From: Girardinichthys multiradiatus
Taxonomy: Eukaryota; Chordata; Actinopteri; Cyprinodontiformes; Goodeidae
Length of the DNA stretch: 64,000 bases
Direction of reading: 5' to 3'
Assembly: GCF_021462225.1 (NCBI RefSeq)
Contig: NC_061805.1
Coordinates: 27,545,958-27,609,957 of the forward strand
Shown one piece after another: positions 12,646 through 24,639 of this stretch (within the stretch, counting starts at the first letter, position 1; each line of letters starts with the position of its first letter). A program made the translations under genes and the position numbers. The notes under the pieces are model-generated. The model ran no database searches. It was not told where the DNA came from and saw nothing but the letters and a program-made list of their open reading frames with translations.

Positions 12646-12999
12646 AATTTGAATGTCTTCTAAAGAAAGTATCTGGTTTTAGGGTTCAAGGCTTGTGTGT
12701 GGTTATTAAAGTTTACACCAGTAAAGGGTAGGCAGAGCGCATAGCGTTCAGGCTCTTATTTTCTTGTAGAACCACTTCAAAGATAAAGTTGCAGAAAACT
12801 AAAAGTTTTAGTAAGCAGCAAAACTACTGACAGAAGTATTTGGAACCAATGGGAGAACTTTACATAAAGAGCATGGCTCTGTATGACGATGTAAATGCAC
12901 ACCATAAACAGCCCAGGAGAAATGAAACGGTGAAATAAATTCTTGGGGATAAAAGTCCAGGGTGGCACATTGGAAAAACATTAAGAACCTGACTGCTGC

Positions 13000-13710
13000 T
13001 ACGAGAGGTCGCATCAAAAATAGAGGTATAGAACATTGTCCACTCAGACTCAATGTCTTCAGCTCGCCCAGAATCTGGGAAAAGCTCTCCCGGAGGTAAC
13101 AGTTTAATACATCCCTGACCCTGAATGCTCCACCAGACGCTCCCGAGTCTGTCTGGCTTCCTCCTTTGCCAGCGGATCTAACTCACCATTAAGTGGTGGT
13201 TGGTAGACAGCTCAGTCCCTCTCTTCACCTGAGTGTCTAAGAGATGTGGCCGAAGGTCAGAAGAAATGACTACAAAGGCAATGATTGACCTCTGGTCTAT
13301 GGTGTCCTGGTGCCAAATGCACTGCTGAATACCATTACTGACAATCCGTGACTGGCACAGAAGTCCTACAACAAAAGACTGCTCTGGTTGAGATTTGGGA
13401 GGCCCAACTATTTCTAGCTGATACCTCTCAACCTCCCCCACAAGCCTCGGCTTGTGGAGGACGTTCCACATCCCTAGGTGACGTTCCACATCCCTAGAGC
13501 CACTTTGTGCATCCAGGGATCCGGTCATCAAGGTCTCCACCTTTTTCCGTCGCCTGAACTTCATAGCACCAGTCCCTCATGATTCTCCCTGCAGGTGGTG
13601 AACCCACTGGGGGATGGCCTCACATCGCATGTCACAGCCGGCTCCCGCGAGGAGTAAGTGCAGTGGAGGAGAATCCCTCCACTGCATTGAGGTGGCGGTT
13701 CAAGGAGGGG
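13000..13710 (-). pseudogene. Rex3: Rex3-like retrotransposon, 5' fragment with internal deletion
   Basis: On the minus strand this matches the 5' untranslated region and endonuclease part of the large Rex3 copy at 55157-58431. A 128-codon frame (13178-13564) retains the C-terminal part of the AP-endonuclease, including a WHQDT stretch and an STNHHLMVS stretch equivalent to STDHHLVVS in the other copy. About 380 bp present at 57584-57964 are missing here, and a roughly 20-bp unit containing TTCCACATCCCTAG is tandemly duplicated at about 13463-13500. The 5' end coincides with that of the large copy (a shared GGTGGCGGTTCAAGGAGGGG in plus reading), so this is a true element terminus. The RT domain is absent. 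The low-coordinate border is approximate. Confidence 0.8.
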
Positions 13711-14007
13711 CATTTGGGTAACATGAAAAAAAAAGAACTAGGCTGTAAACAATACTGTTTTGTTTTCACAATGTCAACAATAGAAGACAAGATGCATAAA
13801 TACAACCATAATGGTGACAGTTTTTTTTATGTGATTATTTGATGAATTTGAAAGTGAACACAAAATAAAAACAGTAATGACAAAGTTGTACTTAACAGAC
13901 CATATAAAAAGAGAACTTTAGTCAGAGTTAATTAATAAAACAAGGGGAAAACGCCTGTGTTTCTTTTGACAATTACTTGCTCCATGAGCATAAGGTCAAT
14001 ATACATT

Positions 14008-14175
14008 AATTCAGTTCAGTTCAGTTTTATTTATATGGACAGATTCAGTTTATTATTTAACTTGGTTAAAACAATTTTCTATCTAAGGAAACCCAACAGA
14101 TTGCATTGCGTCAGTGACATTCAGCATTCACTCCTCCAGGATGAGCATGTAGCGAAAGTGGGTAGTTGCTTGCAT
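14008..14175 (+). repeat. Dispersed repeat, TTCAG-headed, same family as 39181
   Basis: It begins with tandem TTCAG units followed by TTTTATTTATATGG, then shares the segment around AAACCCAACAGATTGCAT and TCCAGGATGAGCATGTAG with 39181-39424 and 40743-40770. The head resembles the antisense 3' tail of a LINE or SINE. Class not assigned. Confidence 0.6.
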
Positions 14176-15430
14176 TGACTTTGTAGTACGTATGTGCTCT
14201 CACAACCAGTATATTTTGCTGGTGTCTAGAAATGCCCAACTAGCTGGCTTGTAAGCCTTAAAAACATTCTAATGAAATAACTCGGCTATCAATCAGTATA
14301 GATTAAATTAGTCACAAACTAACCACAAGCTCTAAATGCTTGACATTATTTTAGAAAGTAAGAGTCTCTGAATCAGTAAGCCAGATAATCAGTAAATGGC
14401 ATTCAGACAGGTCAAGCAATCAGCCGATCAGGCAGTCTCTTGTCTTGTAAAGACTTGATTACTCACAGGGAAGTCATAGCTTTGGCAAAGCCACAGTGGC
14501 AGCTCTCCTTAAATTCCCTTTAGTTCCACAAAGGTGGACATCTAAACCTAAATAAAAGTCATTTTTTGTAATTTCTTTTGAAAAAATTAGGAAGACATAA
14601 TTGAAAAAGGACAAATATTTATTTGACAACTAAAAAACAACACTAATGCTAAACTTTACCCAGGAATCCTTTTTAAATTATTCTAATTGTTTATTGCAGT
14701 ATCAGTAAGGGATTGACTCGCAATGAGTTGAAAAATGCTGATAAAGGTTTTTGGGAACCATTTCTATTCTTTCACATATATTAAACAGTTTCATCTCAAC
14801 ACAGCTCAGACCCTGATTGTTTGAAACTCTAGACATGGCTCTCGAATCAACACTGCCATTTTCCTTTTTTAACAGTTTTATTTTTACTCTATCGGATGCA
14901 ACACAGCTATTTTGAGTGTTCTCTGTTAAAATAAAGAACACAAATAAGCATTTAAACCAGTCTGTGGGGTTTTTGCAAAAGTTTATCCAGTTTTTTTTCA
15001 TGCAATAACACTCTGAAAACATGTTTTGAGAAGTCCAATAAATATTTTTAGTGAAAGTGAAAAATAAAGTCATGTTGGATTGGATAAGAAATTAACCCTT
15101 TTTTATTCTTTAAATTAATCTTCCCACAAGGTTTTGGGCAACATATAAAGCAATCGCTTTGGGCAAACCAGAGATCAGAAATTATTCTCGATCTGATGTA
15201 AAGGGAGAATCCTGATCGTCATGGATGATATCCATGGTGGTCCAGCAATACAGCTTTTCTACTTTTCTAAGCAGGGACCAAAATATTGGAGCTTTCCTCA
15301 ACTTAACAGATACAAATATATTTACCCAAGAGATACTAAAACAGCCAGGTGTAGCAATTTCCCCAGCATCAGTGGCTCAGAGAATAAAACTGTTTCCATT
15401 TTTCTTAGAATTAGACGCAAAGCCTCTATA
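14176..15430. other. Non-coding stretch, nothing recognised
   Basis: AT-rich. The 123-codon minus-strand frame at 14702-15073 has no recognisable domain and is treated as chance. Confidence 0.5.
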
Positions 15431-15945
15431 CATTGCATCTGGAAAGTATTCTCAGCACTGCCTTTTTCCACATTTAGTTATGTTACAGCCTTATTCCAAA
15501 TGCTATCAAAGTAATCTATTTCCTCAAAATTCCATACACAATACCCTATCATGACAATGTGAAAAAGTGTTTTTGAGATTGTTGCGAAATTATAAAAAAA
15601 AGAAAACTATGAAATCACATTTACATAAGTATTCACAGCCTTTGCTTAATACTTCATTGATCCACATTTGGCAGCAATTACAGCCTCAAATCTTTTTGAA
15701 TATGATGCCACAAGCTTAGCACACCTATTTTTAGACAGTTTCACCCATTCTTCTGTGCAGAACATCTCAAGCTCCATCAGGTTGCAAAGGAGATGTCTGT
15801 GCACAGGCATTTTTAGATGTTCAATCAGATTGTAGTCTAGACTCTGGTTCGGCCATTCCAGGCCATTCGCAGAGTGGTTCTGCAGACACTACTTTGAGAT
15901 CGTGACCGTGTGATTGTCGTTCCGGGCTGCATCATTGGCTTGGTT
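15431..15945 (-). mobile_element. Tc1-like transposon relic (right end plus transposase C-terminus)
   Basis: A TA at 15429-15430 is followed by a terminal-repeat-like segment beginning CATTGCATCTGGAAAGTATT. On the minus strand a frame ending at a TAA at 15646-15648 encodes the C-terminal third of a Tc1 transposase. It includes an IEH motif matching the third catalytic residue region, and an RCAKLVASYSKRFEAVIAAK stretch typical of these C-termini. The rest of the transposase and the other end are missing. The subfamily differs from that of the elements at 17.7 and 59.5 kb. Confidence 0.75.
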
Positions 15946-16722
15946 ATTCCAGAAAAATATTTGATATTATAAACAAAATGTGCAGTCATTGCAACTGATC
16001 AACATGTTATAATAATAATTGTTGCTTTTTACTATCTTCAATAAAATATTATATTTTAGGAAAAAATTGCTAACAAAGAGATGCATTAAAAATTTTCCAA
16101 TTCTTACATCTGACTGTATATTTATTCTGAATATGTCAATTCAAACAGTAATCCCTGGGAACACCACTTTTGACTTCAACAAATAAATACTTAGGAGTAG
16201 AGTTGCAAAATCGGGACAAAGACAAGTTTGGGAAACAATGCTCAACTTGAACTATGTAAAATATAGGTAACAATATCTTTCAGCTTTGAAAATAATGTAG
16301 GGTTTCAAAGACTACCATTTGCAGAAAAAAGGTCAATTTCAGTTTAAAAAGATGAACTAAGACTGCCAGGATGAAAGTTTTGTTTGTTGTGGTTATCAAT
16401 ACTGCTTCCTTGAAAAAAAGGCCTCCAGGTACAGACTAAAACATACCTCATTGATTGTATAGCACTTTTTTAATGCATGCAAATTGCAATCAAATTGTGA
16501 TATATGGCCAAAATGGGTTTAGTGGTATAGCCATATAGAAACAACCCACTTGACAGAGAACATCTGATTAAGAGAGACTCCAAAGCTTATCAGCAAACCC
16601 AACGGTTACTCACCAACTTCCCTTTTGCACCCTTCCTTTATTCTTGATTCTCAGAACTGCCCAACCATAGACCAAGCTTGTTTATCTTTCCTAATTCCAC
16701 TCCTCACCCACTCGTTCCCTCT

Positions 16723-16757
<35 letters not shown>

Positions 16758-17385
16758 GACAGGTCATTAGGATTAGCTCTCTGACACTGCCCATCCCATC
16801 AGATGCTGATCGGCCACAGTGGCAGAGTGTGGGAACCAGAAAATGAGCTTCTGACAGATAATAGACCGCTCTGTACTTTATATCAAAGGGAACAGATACA
16901 GAAGGAAAGAAAGATGGAAAATGAGAAACTCAAAGATTTACCAGACATTTTTTGACACTCTTTCTTCTGTCTTTAAAAGTTTTGATATTTGCTTTCTACA
17001 AATAAAACATTTGTTTTCACAGGGAGGAATGAAGTTTGCCTTTCAAACATCCTTACAAAAGTTAAATACATAGTATAATAACAAATAATTTGAGTTCAAT
17101 CCTACTAAGCATTTTGCATTAGGTTTTTTTTTTCTCCTTTTCAGTCAAGTAAAAATAATGATCAATTTCCAATAACCTTTTTCAATTCAATATTAAAAAG
17201 CATGTAGTTACTTTAGTAAACAATATTTACAAGGATTATTCTCATCACCCCTAAAAATTTGTAAAACATTTTCAAAAATGCAGCAGGCTCAATATGTTTC
17301 ACAAAATGTCCTAAAGCTGTCATTAATTGGTTTAACTGAGCACTGTTGAGAGGTTTATAAATTCCCTCAATGCTGTTGTTTTGTA
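15946..17385. other. Non-coding stretch with CT microsatellite
   Basis: Only a CT/TC dinucleotide run at about 16729-16754 was recognised. The 120-codon minus frame at 17213-17575 has no domain and runs into the repeat that follows. Confidence 0.5.
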
Positions 17386-17690
17386 GGTTAAGAGTAGGAC
17401 TAAAATGCAGAAACATGGATGAGCATATTGAAGGTTTAATAATTAAAACAGAAAACTTACAACACTTAAACAAGGAGAACAGGACATGGAGCATGGGGAA
17501 AGTAACAGGAGAAACCAGCAAAGAACAATGAAAACCAGTGATCTTGTATGCTGAAGCGACAGTGGAGAAAAACATTCAATGCAGGCAAGTTAATCAGGGG
17601 ATTAGTAACAGCTGTGGAGGAGTGCAAACAGGCAGACTACGGGATAATGAATAATTAACACAAAGGAAGCTGAACTAGACACAAAGAAAC
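17386..17690. repeat. A-rich dispersed repeat, 5' part interrupted by Tc1 element A
   Basis: A-rich sequence with the GGACTAAAATGCAGAAACATG type of phrase seen in the repeat at 22340-22850. It stops at the TA target of element A and appears to continue at 19297. Class not assigned; such sequences are often non-autonomous DNA transposons or LTR parts. Confidence 0.45.
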
Positions 17691-17692
17691 TA

Positions 17693-17893
17693 CAGGTCCT
17701 TCTCAAAATATTAGCATATTGTGATAAAGTTCATTATTTTCCATAATGTCATGATGAAAATTTAACATTCATATATTTTAGATTCATTGCACACTAACTG
17801 AAATATTTCAGGTCTTTTATTGTCTTAATAAGGATGATTGTGGCATACAGCTCATGAAAACCCAAAATTCCTATCTCACAAAATTAGCATATC
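17693..17893 (+). repeat. Left terminal inverted repeat of element A
   Basis: Pairs with 19090-19294. It contains two TTAGCATAT-centred direct repeats, one near the tip and one near the inner end, the expected transposase recognition sites. Confidence 0.9.
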
Positions 17894-18020
17894 ATCAAAA
17901 GGGTCTCTAAACGAGCTATGAACCTAATCATCTGAATCAACAAGTTAACTCTAAACACCTGCAAAAGATTCCTGAGGCCTTTAAAACTTCCAGCCTGGTT
18001 CATCACTCAAAACCCCAATC

Positions 18021-19017
18021 ATGGGTAAGACTGCAGACCTGACTGCTGTCCAGAAGGCCACTATTGACACCCTCAAGCAAGAGGGTAAGACACAGAAAGA
18101 AATTTCTGAACGAATAGGCTGTTCCCAGAGTGCTGTATCAAGGCACCTCAGTGGGAAGTCTGTGGGAAGGAAAAAGTGTGGCAGAAAACGCTGCACAACG
18201 AGAAGAGGTGACCGGACCCTGAGGAAGATTGTGGAGAAGGGCCGATTCCAGACCTTGGGGGACCTGCGGAAGCAGTGGACTGAGTCTGGAGTAGAAACAT
18301 CCAGAGCCACCGTGCACAGGCGTGTGCAGGAAATGGGCTACAGGTGCCGCATTCCCCAGGTCAAGCCACTTTTGAACCAGAAAAAGTGGCAGAAGCGCCT
18401 GACCTGGGCTACAGAGAAGCAGCACTGGACTGTTGCTCAGTGGTCCAAAGTACTTTTTTCGGATGAAAGCAAATTCTGCATGTCATTCAGAAATCAAGGT
18501 GCCAGAGTCTGGAGGAAGACTGGGGAGAAGGAAATGCCAGAAGTCCAGTGTCAAGTACCCACAGTCAGTGATGGTCTGGGCTGCCTTGTCAACTGCTGGT
18601 GTTGGTCCACTGTGTTTTATCAAGGGCAGGGTCAATGCAGCTAGCTATCAGGAGATTTTGGAGCACTTCATGCTTCCATCTGCTGAAAAGCTTTATGGAG
18701 ATGAAGATTTCATTTTTCAGCACGACCTGGCACCTGCTCACAGTGCCAAAACCACTGGTAAATGGTTTACTGACCATGGTATCACTGTGCTCAATTGGCC
18801 TGCCAACTCTCCTGACCTGAACCCCATAGAGAATCTGTGGGATATTGTGAAGAGAACGTTGAGAGACTCAAGACCCAACACTCTGGATGAGCTAAAGGCC
18901 GCTATCGAAGCATCCTGGGCCTCCATAAGACCTCAGCAGTGCCACAGGCTGATTGCCTCCATGCCATGCCGCATTGAAGCAGTCATTTCTGCCAAAGGAT
19001 TCCCGACCAAGTATTGA
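18021..19017 (+). pseudogene. Tc1 transposase, frameshifted (element A)
   Basis: The first frame (18021-18644) gives the N-terminal paired-like DNA-binding region (helix-turn-helix phrase QKEISERIGCSQSAVSRHL, about residues 25-43), a basic GRKKCGRKR linker, and the start of the DDE catalytic core with the first Asp in SDESKF. The frame is then lost, and a second frame shifted by +1 (readable from 18433, used from about 18550) supplies the rest: the second Asp in QHDLAPAHS and the Glu in NPIENLW, 34 residues apart (DD34E), ending at the stop at 19015-19017. The shift lies around 18530-18560 and is consistent with a deletion of 8 nt, or another change of the same phase. Full-length Tc1 transposases are about 340 residues, which the two frames together would match. 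The identical lesion occurs at 59.8 kb. Confidence 0.93.
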
Positions 19018-19089
19018 GTGCATAACTGTACATGATTATTTGAAGGTTGACGTTTTTTGTATTAAAAACACTTTTCTTTTGTTGGTCAG

Positions 19090-19294
19090 ATGAAATATGC
19101 TAATTTTGTGCGATGGGAATTTTGGGTTTTCATGAGCTGTATGCCAAAATCATCCGTATTAAGACAATAAAGGACCTGAAATATTTCAGTTAGTGTGCAA
19201 TGAATCTAAAATATATGAATGTTAAATTTTCATCATGACATTATGGAAAATAATTAACTTTATCACAATATGCTAATATTTTGAGAAGGACCTG
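19090..19294 (-). repeat. Right terminal inverted repeat of element A
   Basis: Inverse of 17693-17893, with the inner TTAGCATAT-type site near 19096 and the outer one near 19270. It is followed by TA at 19295-19296. Confidence 0.9.
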
Positions 19295-19742
19295 TATACA
19301 TACCAAGGGGAAAAGACTAACACTGATCTAAGAGAGACAAATCCAAACACACAAAGAGCAGAACACAAGAATAACTTAAACTAAACACAAAAAATTAACA
19401 AGTATGGCAACATCTTCAAGCAATAATGACATATATATGAACAGAATATGGCAAAACCCTTTAAACACTAAAAAAAGGACCTCAGAAGTGATCAAAACAC
19501 AAACGAAAACCAAAACTCAAATACCCAAGGATCATCATCAACTGCATTCAATTTCTTGTTTTAAAATATGTGGTTTAAATGAAAAAGTATTCACTCAATT
19601 CTGAATTATATGCCTGGAGCCAGTGTAAATATATTCTTACGTGTGAAACAATGCACCAACAACCTTAAAAAAATATATGTTAGCTTCCTGACAATGAGTG
19701 TTATTGTAAAAAAAAAAAAAATGCAAATCTTTTCAAGCACTA
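19295..19742 (+). repeat. 3' flank of element A, duplicated at 61078-61527
   Basis: From the TA at the end of element A, about 448 bp match 61078-61527 almost base for base, including the Tc1/flank junction, with only a few substitutions and a difference in A-run length (14 versus 16). The match ends at CAAGCACTAC near 19743. This DNA looks like the continuation of the A-rich repeat at 17386-17690. The 66-codon frame within it has no recognised domain. Confidence 0.95.
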
Positions 19743-22339
19743 CCACCAGCATCATTTAAAACCATCCCATGCAGTCTTCCATGGCTACACGTCTCAGCTG
19801 CTAGCCAAATTAAAACATTCCTTTCAAATTTAAGATTACTGAAGGAATTAAATTAATATCTTGCAGACAAATGACAACCTTGCAGCTTTCAGTCAGGGTT
19901 TCAGCACACATAATAGAGAAGCCATTTAAAAAATGAAATACCATTACCTGAATTACGGGCTGGGAAACTTGACAATGCAGTTGTTATTAGATGATTGAGC
20001 AGCATTTTTAGCACTATAAGAATTATTACATATGGACAGGAAACTTTTTTTGTGCTATCAAGGTTCACAGGTGGCTGTGACTGTACTTAAATGGGTTATA
20101 GATAGTAGTTATATTATTCCTATATGCATTTAAAATAAATGCCATGACAAAATTGATTATGGTAGTTTTTTTTTACAGGATTTAGGAAAGAGGTTGATTA
20201 CTTTTTATTACTTTTCATTTATTTTGTCTACAATTTCTCTGAAACTGATGTAAAGTTATATTTGTATCCACACACTGTGAGGGTGCACTCTCATTAAATC
20301 GTGTTTGTGTTAAAATCCCATTTGTCTTAGCAGCTGATTCCATCTCAGTCCAAAGTTGGTAGCATCCATACATTGAATGCCCTGTGCCAAAGGGAACAGC
20401 ATCCTTGTGATAACCTTATGCCAATCAGACAGCTGTGTTCGCTGAGACTCTACTATCTGTGGTTTTTGAACTGCACATCCACAGAGACACATGGCCGCTC
20501 AGTAAGAATTAAAATAGCAACTACTCAGACCTCAGGCAGGCTGCATTATTCTTTCTACTCTAGTGGCAGTTTGGTGGCAGCAAAACAGATTGATCACAAA
20601 GTTGCTGATGAGACTCCTCTCTCTTGACTACTCCTCTCTCCACAACTTATTCCTTTTAAGTCATAGTTAGCTGTTAGATTTCAAAATAAGGCCATAAATT
20701 CCTTTTTGGCTTCTGAAAATCAAAAATTATCTGTTAATGCTCAGGTTTTGATAAGTTTTAATATATTGTTCTTTTGAGTTTTCTGTCCATGTAAATAATT
20801 AATTAGTGAGTAGAGTGTATGTTAGAATTGGTGTGGTTTTGACTTTGTTTTACATTGTTTATTTTTTTATTAGAAGTGATTAGATATTGCTTAACTGATA
20901 ATAAATGTAATTATTAATTAAATTGGTTATCAGTTCTCCTCAGCAACATACATGTTGCACGACAAGACTGATCAATTTAGGAACATTAGTGTATTATTTC
21001 TGTATATTATCCAAATGAAATGAGAGTTTCTTAACTCACAAAGACATACCATAGGATATGTTTAGTTTTAAGTCATTATTATAAGCTATTACTGCAAATC
21101 TGTCTTTGAGTAAACATTTCTTTAGTGCAATATTTGCACAGTTAAAAACAAAAAAAGACATTTAATGATTAACTTGGGTTTGTGTTGCCTATAAACTAAA
21201 GGTCCTAAATTTAAGCAGTAGAGTAAAAAAACAATATGTAAAATATTTGTTTCTGTTCAAGGAACATTTAGAAAATGTTAGCTTAAAGTTAGTTTTTGAG
21301 AGTAAATAACATATTAAAAATACACTGTAATATAATGCACATAAGAGAACAATTAAGTACCACCAAAAAAAAAAAAAAAACTGTTCCCATCAAGTATCTT
21401 TAAATATCCCAACAGTCACAATATTGTTGTGGGCAGATGCTTTATATTGTTATAGTCTGAGAGAGCTCTGTGGGTCTGCTTAGTGATTTGGAACAGGTAA
21501 TGAAGGAATGAACTTTAGATATGTTTTGTACAGAACTGTGCAACCATTTATCCACAGTGATCAAAACCTAAATGGGTTTGCTAATGACATACAGGAGAGC
21601 TCACTGTAATGAGTGGGAGACATAGCACCTCTCAGCTGTGTTGGGTCTGCTGATTAATGTAGCGTTCCTCACAACAAGACTACCAGCCAATGATTCTGTC
21701 TAGCTTTTCCAAGGAAGGTTAGGAGCAACAAGAGACAAAGCAGATAAAGTATGCTGCAAACATTTCTACGTGAAAACATAGAACATTATACAGCAAATGT
21801 AAATGTGCAAACTATCCTATTTGGAGGTTAAAATCAGCACGACAAAGGCATATCTGTTAAATGAGTGCAACTAAATGGATCTCTCAAAGCAGAATATACA
21901 CCTATTATCTTCCTGAAACTGTATGAATGAATAAGTGGACTGAGGAGGGTGGAGGGTGACAATAACATGTAGGTGAAGATCTTCACTGGTCACAGTGTAG
22001 GTAACTTTCCCATCTTACATTACTGTTTGTCAGTTAGCACAATCACAGTCTGTTGCCAATAAAGTGTTTTGATTCTAAAGTACACATACAATGGATTTTT
22101 AAATCCCATAGCTACAACAAAATGCATTTAGTGCCTCCTGATCTTTCCTTTGGATTACATTTATTTTCTATTTACTCACAATCCTATCTCTTTGAACAAC
22201 CTTGTCTTAAACATCATTTATATTAAATTTGTGTCTGTAACTTTAAAAAGCCAAGTGCGCTTTTCAGGTGTAAGTCACAAATAGGGGGGATTTAGCAAAT
22301 AGGTATGCATGTCTTTAGGAATCCCATTGTAAATGCTTG
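19743..22339. other. Non-coding stretch, nothing recognised
   Basis: Unique-looking sequence. Blocks at about 20320-20620 and 21420-21740 are less AT-rich than their surroundings but show no supported exon. An A16 run sits near 21366. Confidence 0.5.
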
Positions 22340-22850
22340 TTATGGTTTGCAAGATATAGGACCCCAGAATGCAGACCAGAAGGCAGCATGACGGTAAGTC
22401 AGTATTTAATAACAAAAAACTCACTCACTACAGGAGGCAGGAACAAAACAAACGGGCAGGCAAGACAGGCATGGCATGATCAAAAAAAAAAAAAAACAAG
22501 ACTTGGTTTGAGAATGTTTCCACGATGACTAACTGAACAGGTGTGTATATATGGAGTGAAAACCAGGTGGAGCAAGGAGACAGATTAACTTGAAGCAGGT
22601 GAACAGAATAAACTTAATTGACAGACAGAACAAAACGTGGCTGCGGCAAAAACAGAGACTCTAATATACAAACAAAACAAAGACTTGACAAAACCTGAAC
22701 AAGACTAAAACATGACCAGGAAAATAACAGAAGCGTGATTCAAAATCTAAGAAGAATAATAATAAACAAAAGAACGAGTCAAAACCTTAACTGTGAAAAA
22801 CATAAGAAAAAACCAGAAACCAAAAAACCCCAAATCATAACAATGCTAGG
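22340..22850 (+). repeat. A-rich dispersed repeat, unclassified
   Basis: It starts with a GGACCCCAGAATGCAGACCAG phrase of a kind common at the edges of fish repeats. It continues as purine/A-rich, T-poor DNA with many CAAAAC and AGGCAGG phrases, and fades near 22850. It resembles the repeat that hosts element A. No coding capacity. Confidence 0.45.
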
Positions 22851-24639
22851 GTGTTGTTCTGCTTTGGAGGATGGTATCATTCTAAAGATACTTGCATTGA
22901 GTTTTTTATGTAGTGTGTCCACGTTCATTTCAGTTTTCAGCCTTAACTGCTGATGCTGATAAAACTGCTCAGTCTGTATTACAAGTATTGCAACAGCATT
23001 GCTAATGAGAAACTTGACATTCATCGCCGTGTTTACCTCAGTCACCAATCTATTTTGCTGTCCAATGTCAGCTTCCATTTAGTCAAAAATAGTCTCTTTC
23101 CCAATTCTCAAGGAAAAATAAAACCTGATCAAACCAACAAAATATGGCAATAACATCTGCCTCATTACATCTCCTGAAAATATGAGATTTTTCCTTTTTT
23201 TCCTACATGTGCCAAGGCAGTTGTGCTGACATTCTGCCTTGTCTGTTAGGCAAGAAAGAAAGGTTATGTCTACTACTAGACAGTCAATGGACAACAGTGG
23301 TCACCATTCACTTATATTTAGTGTGGGGCAAAGTGCTTCCACAAAATGATCAATGCAGTTTTGGATTATAATCATATCACTTTCTAAAACAATGGATAGG
23401 GGAAATGTCTTTGTTTAAGACAAGCCATCATAGGGTGTATAAACCATAGAAAATGAGCATAACATTTTCCTATCGTTTAAATGTTTACCTTTTCCATTAT
23501 TACAAAAATCTAAAAAATTCAATCTATTCTGCAAACCAAAATAAAAACACTGAATAAGGTGTGTGATTTAACTCAAAATATCTCAAAGCAAACATTTTGT
23601 CTACAATGAAAATGATTATTTTAATAAAACATACACCATTTAGAATTGTTTCAGGCATCATGATCACTATGTAAATATTGTTTGCAAGTTGTGGATACAC
23701 TATGTTCACAATAATGAGCTATGACTGAAATTAAGTCGTTATTGATGTGCACAAAACTAAGAAATGGAGCCAACATTTTCATAAGAACCTTAAAAAACCC
23801 CTTGGAAAGACATTTTTGAGAAATCCCATTACAGTATGTCACATTTGATGCAATGCCACATTCATCCAGAGTCTTTCAAATCTGCAGATTAGGTGTACTC
23901 AATGCATCTCCATGAAAAAAAGTTATTGGACCAATAAAACTGAAACAGAAAAAATATTAAAGGAGAAATGTAACGTGTTCTTTCAAAACCTATGACAAAA
24001 ACCCCATCCCTTGTAGTTTATGGTAAAATTCATGCACACTGACTTGTTTCTTTGTGTTAAATAATTCTCCAGGACCATTAAAAAAACTCACCTGTTGAAA
24101 CTGTATCAATTTGCCCTCAAGCCTGACTTCACCCCAAAGAAGCCATGTTTGATCTGTCCTTTCTCCTTTCAAGCCTACTTTGAAGCAGGCCATGGTTATC
24201 GAAGCAAGGAAGCAGTGTGTGGAAACTGACACTGAGTCAGGATAAGAGAAGAGGAGTCAAATAGTGAGTGTGTAATGTCATTCATTGGCGAACAGTTGTA
24301 TCACTCCAGAGCAAAGGTGAGTGTGCACTTGATAGCTTGGGGGCAATTTTCTTTTTTTTTTCTCTTTCTTGCTCTCCATTTCTGTCTCTTACACACAGTC
24401 TCAGTCACTTCACCGTCAAGATTTTCATTATTAAGTCATTGTGTGCCCAACAGTGCAAGAAGTGCTGTTAAACGCTTTAAAATAGGTATAAAAAAACTTT
24501 GCATTGGATGCCCTCGTACCTAAGAACCCAAGAGACGAATGCGTTTTTTTTTTTCTGATGTAATCTGTTATGTTATTCTTGAACACCTAAACCACTTTAA
24601 AATGCTGACATGTTTTGAAAAATACATGTTTTTATGTCT
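22851..24639. other. Non-coding stretch, nothing recognised
   Basis: Open frames up to about 99 codons occur on both strands without domains. Confidence 0.5.

Larger units (their letters stand above)
17693..19294 (+). mobile_element. Tc1-like transposon, element A (IR/DR type)
   Basis: A 1602-bp element bounded by TA target duplications (17691-17692, 19295-19296). The left end starts CAGGTCCTTCTCAAAATATT and the right end is its inverse. The inverted repeats are about 200 bp, and each holds an outer and an inner direct repeat around a TTAGCATAT core (near 17711 and 17884), the transposase-binding layout of IR/DR Tc1 elements. It carries one transposase pseudogene on the plus strand. The copy near 59.5 kb is almost identical. 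Confidence 0.95.

Noticed and set aside
18138..18425. Minus-strand open frames opposite the Tc1 transposase (also 17981-18310, 59764-60093)
   Set aside because: Antisense shadows of the transposase; they repeat at both copies only because the copies are nearly identical.
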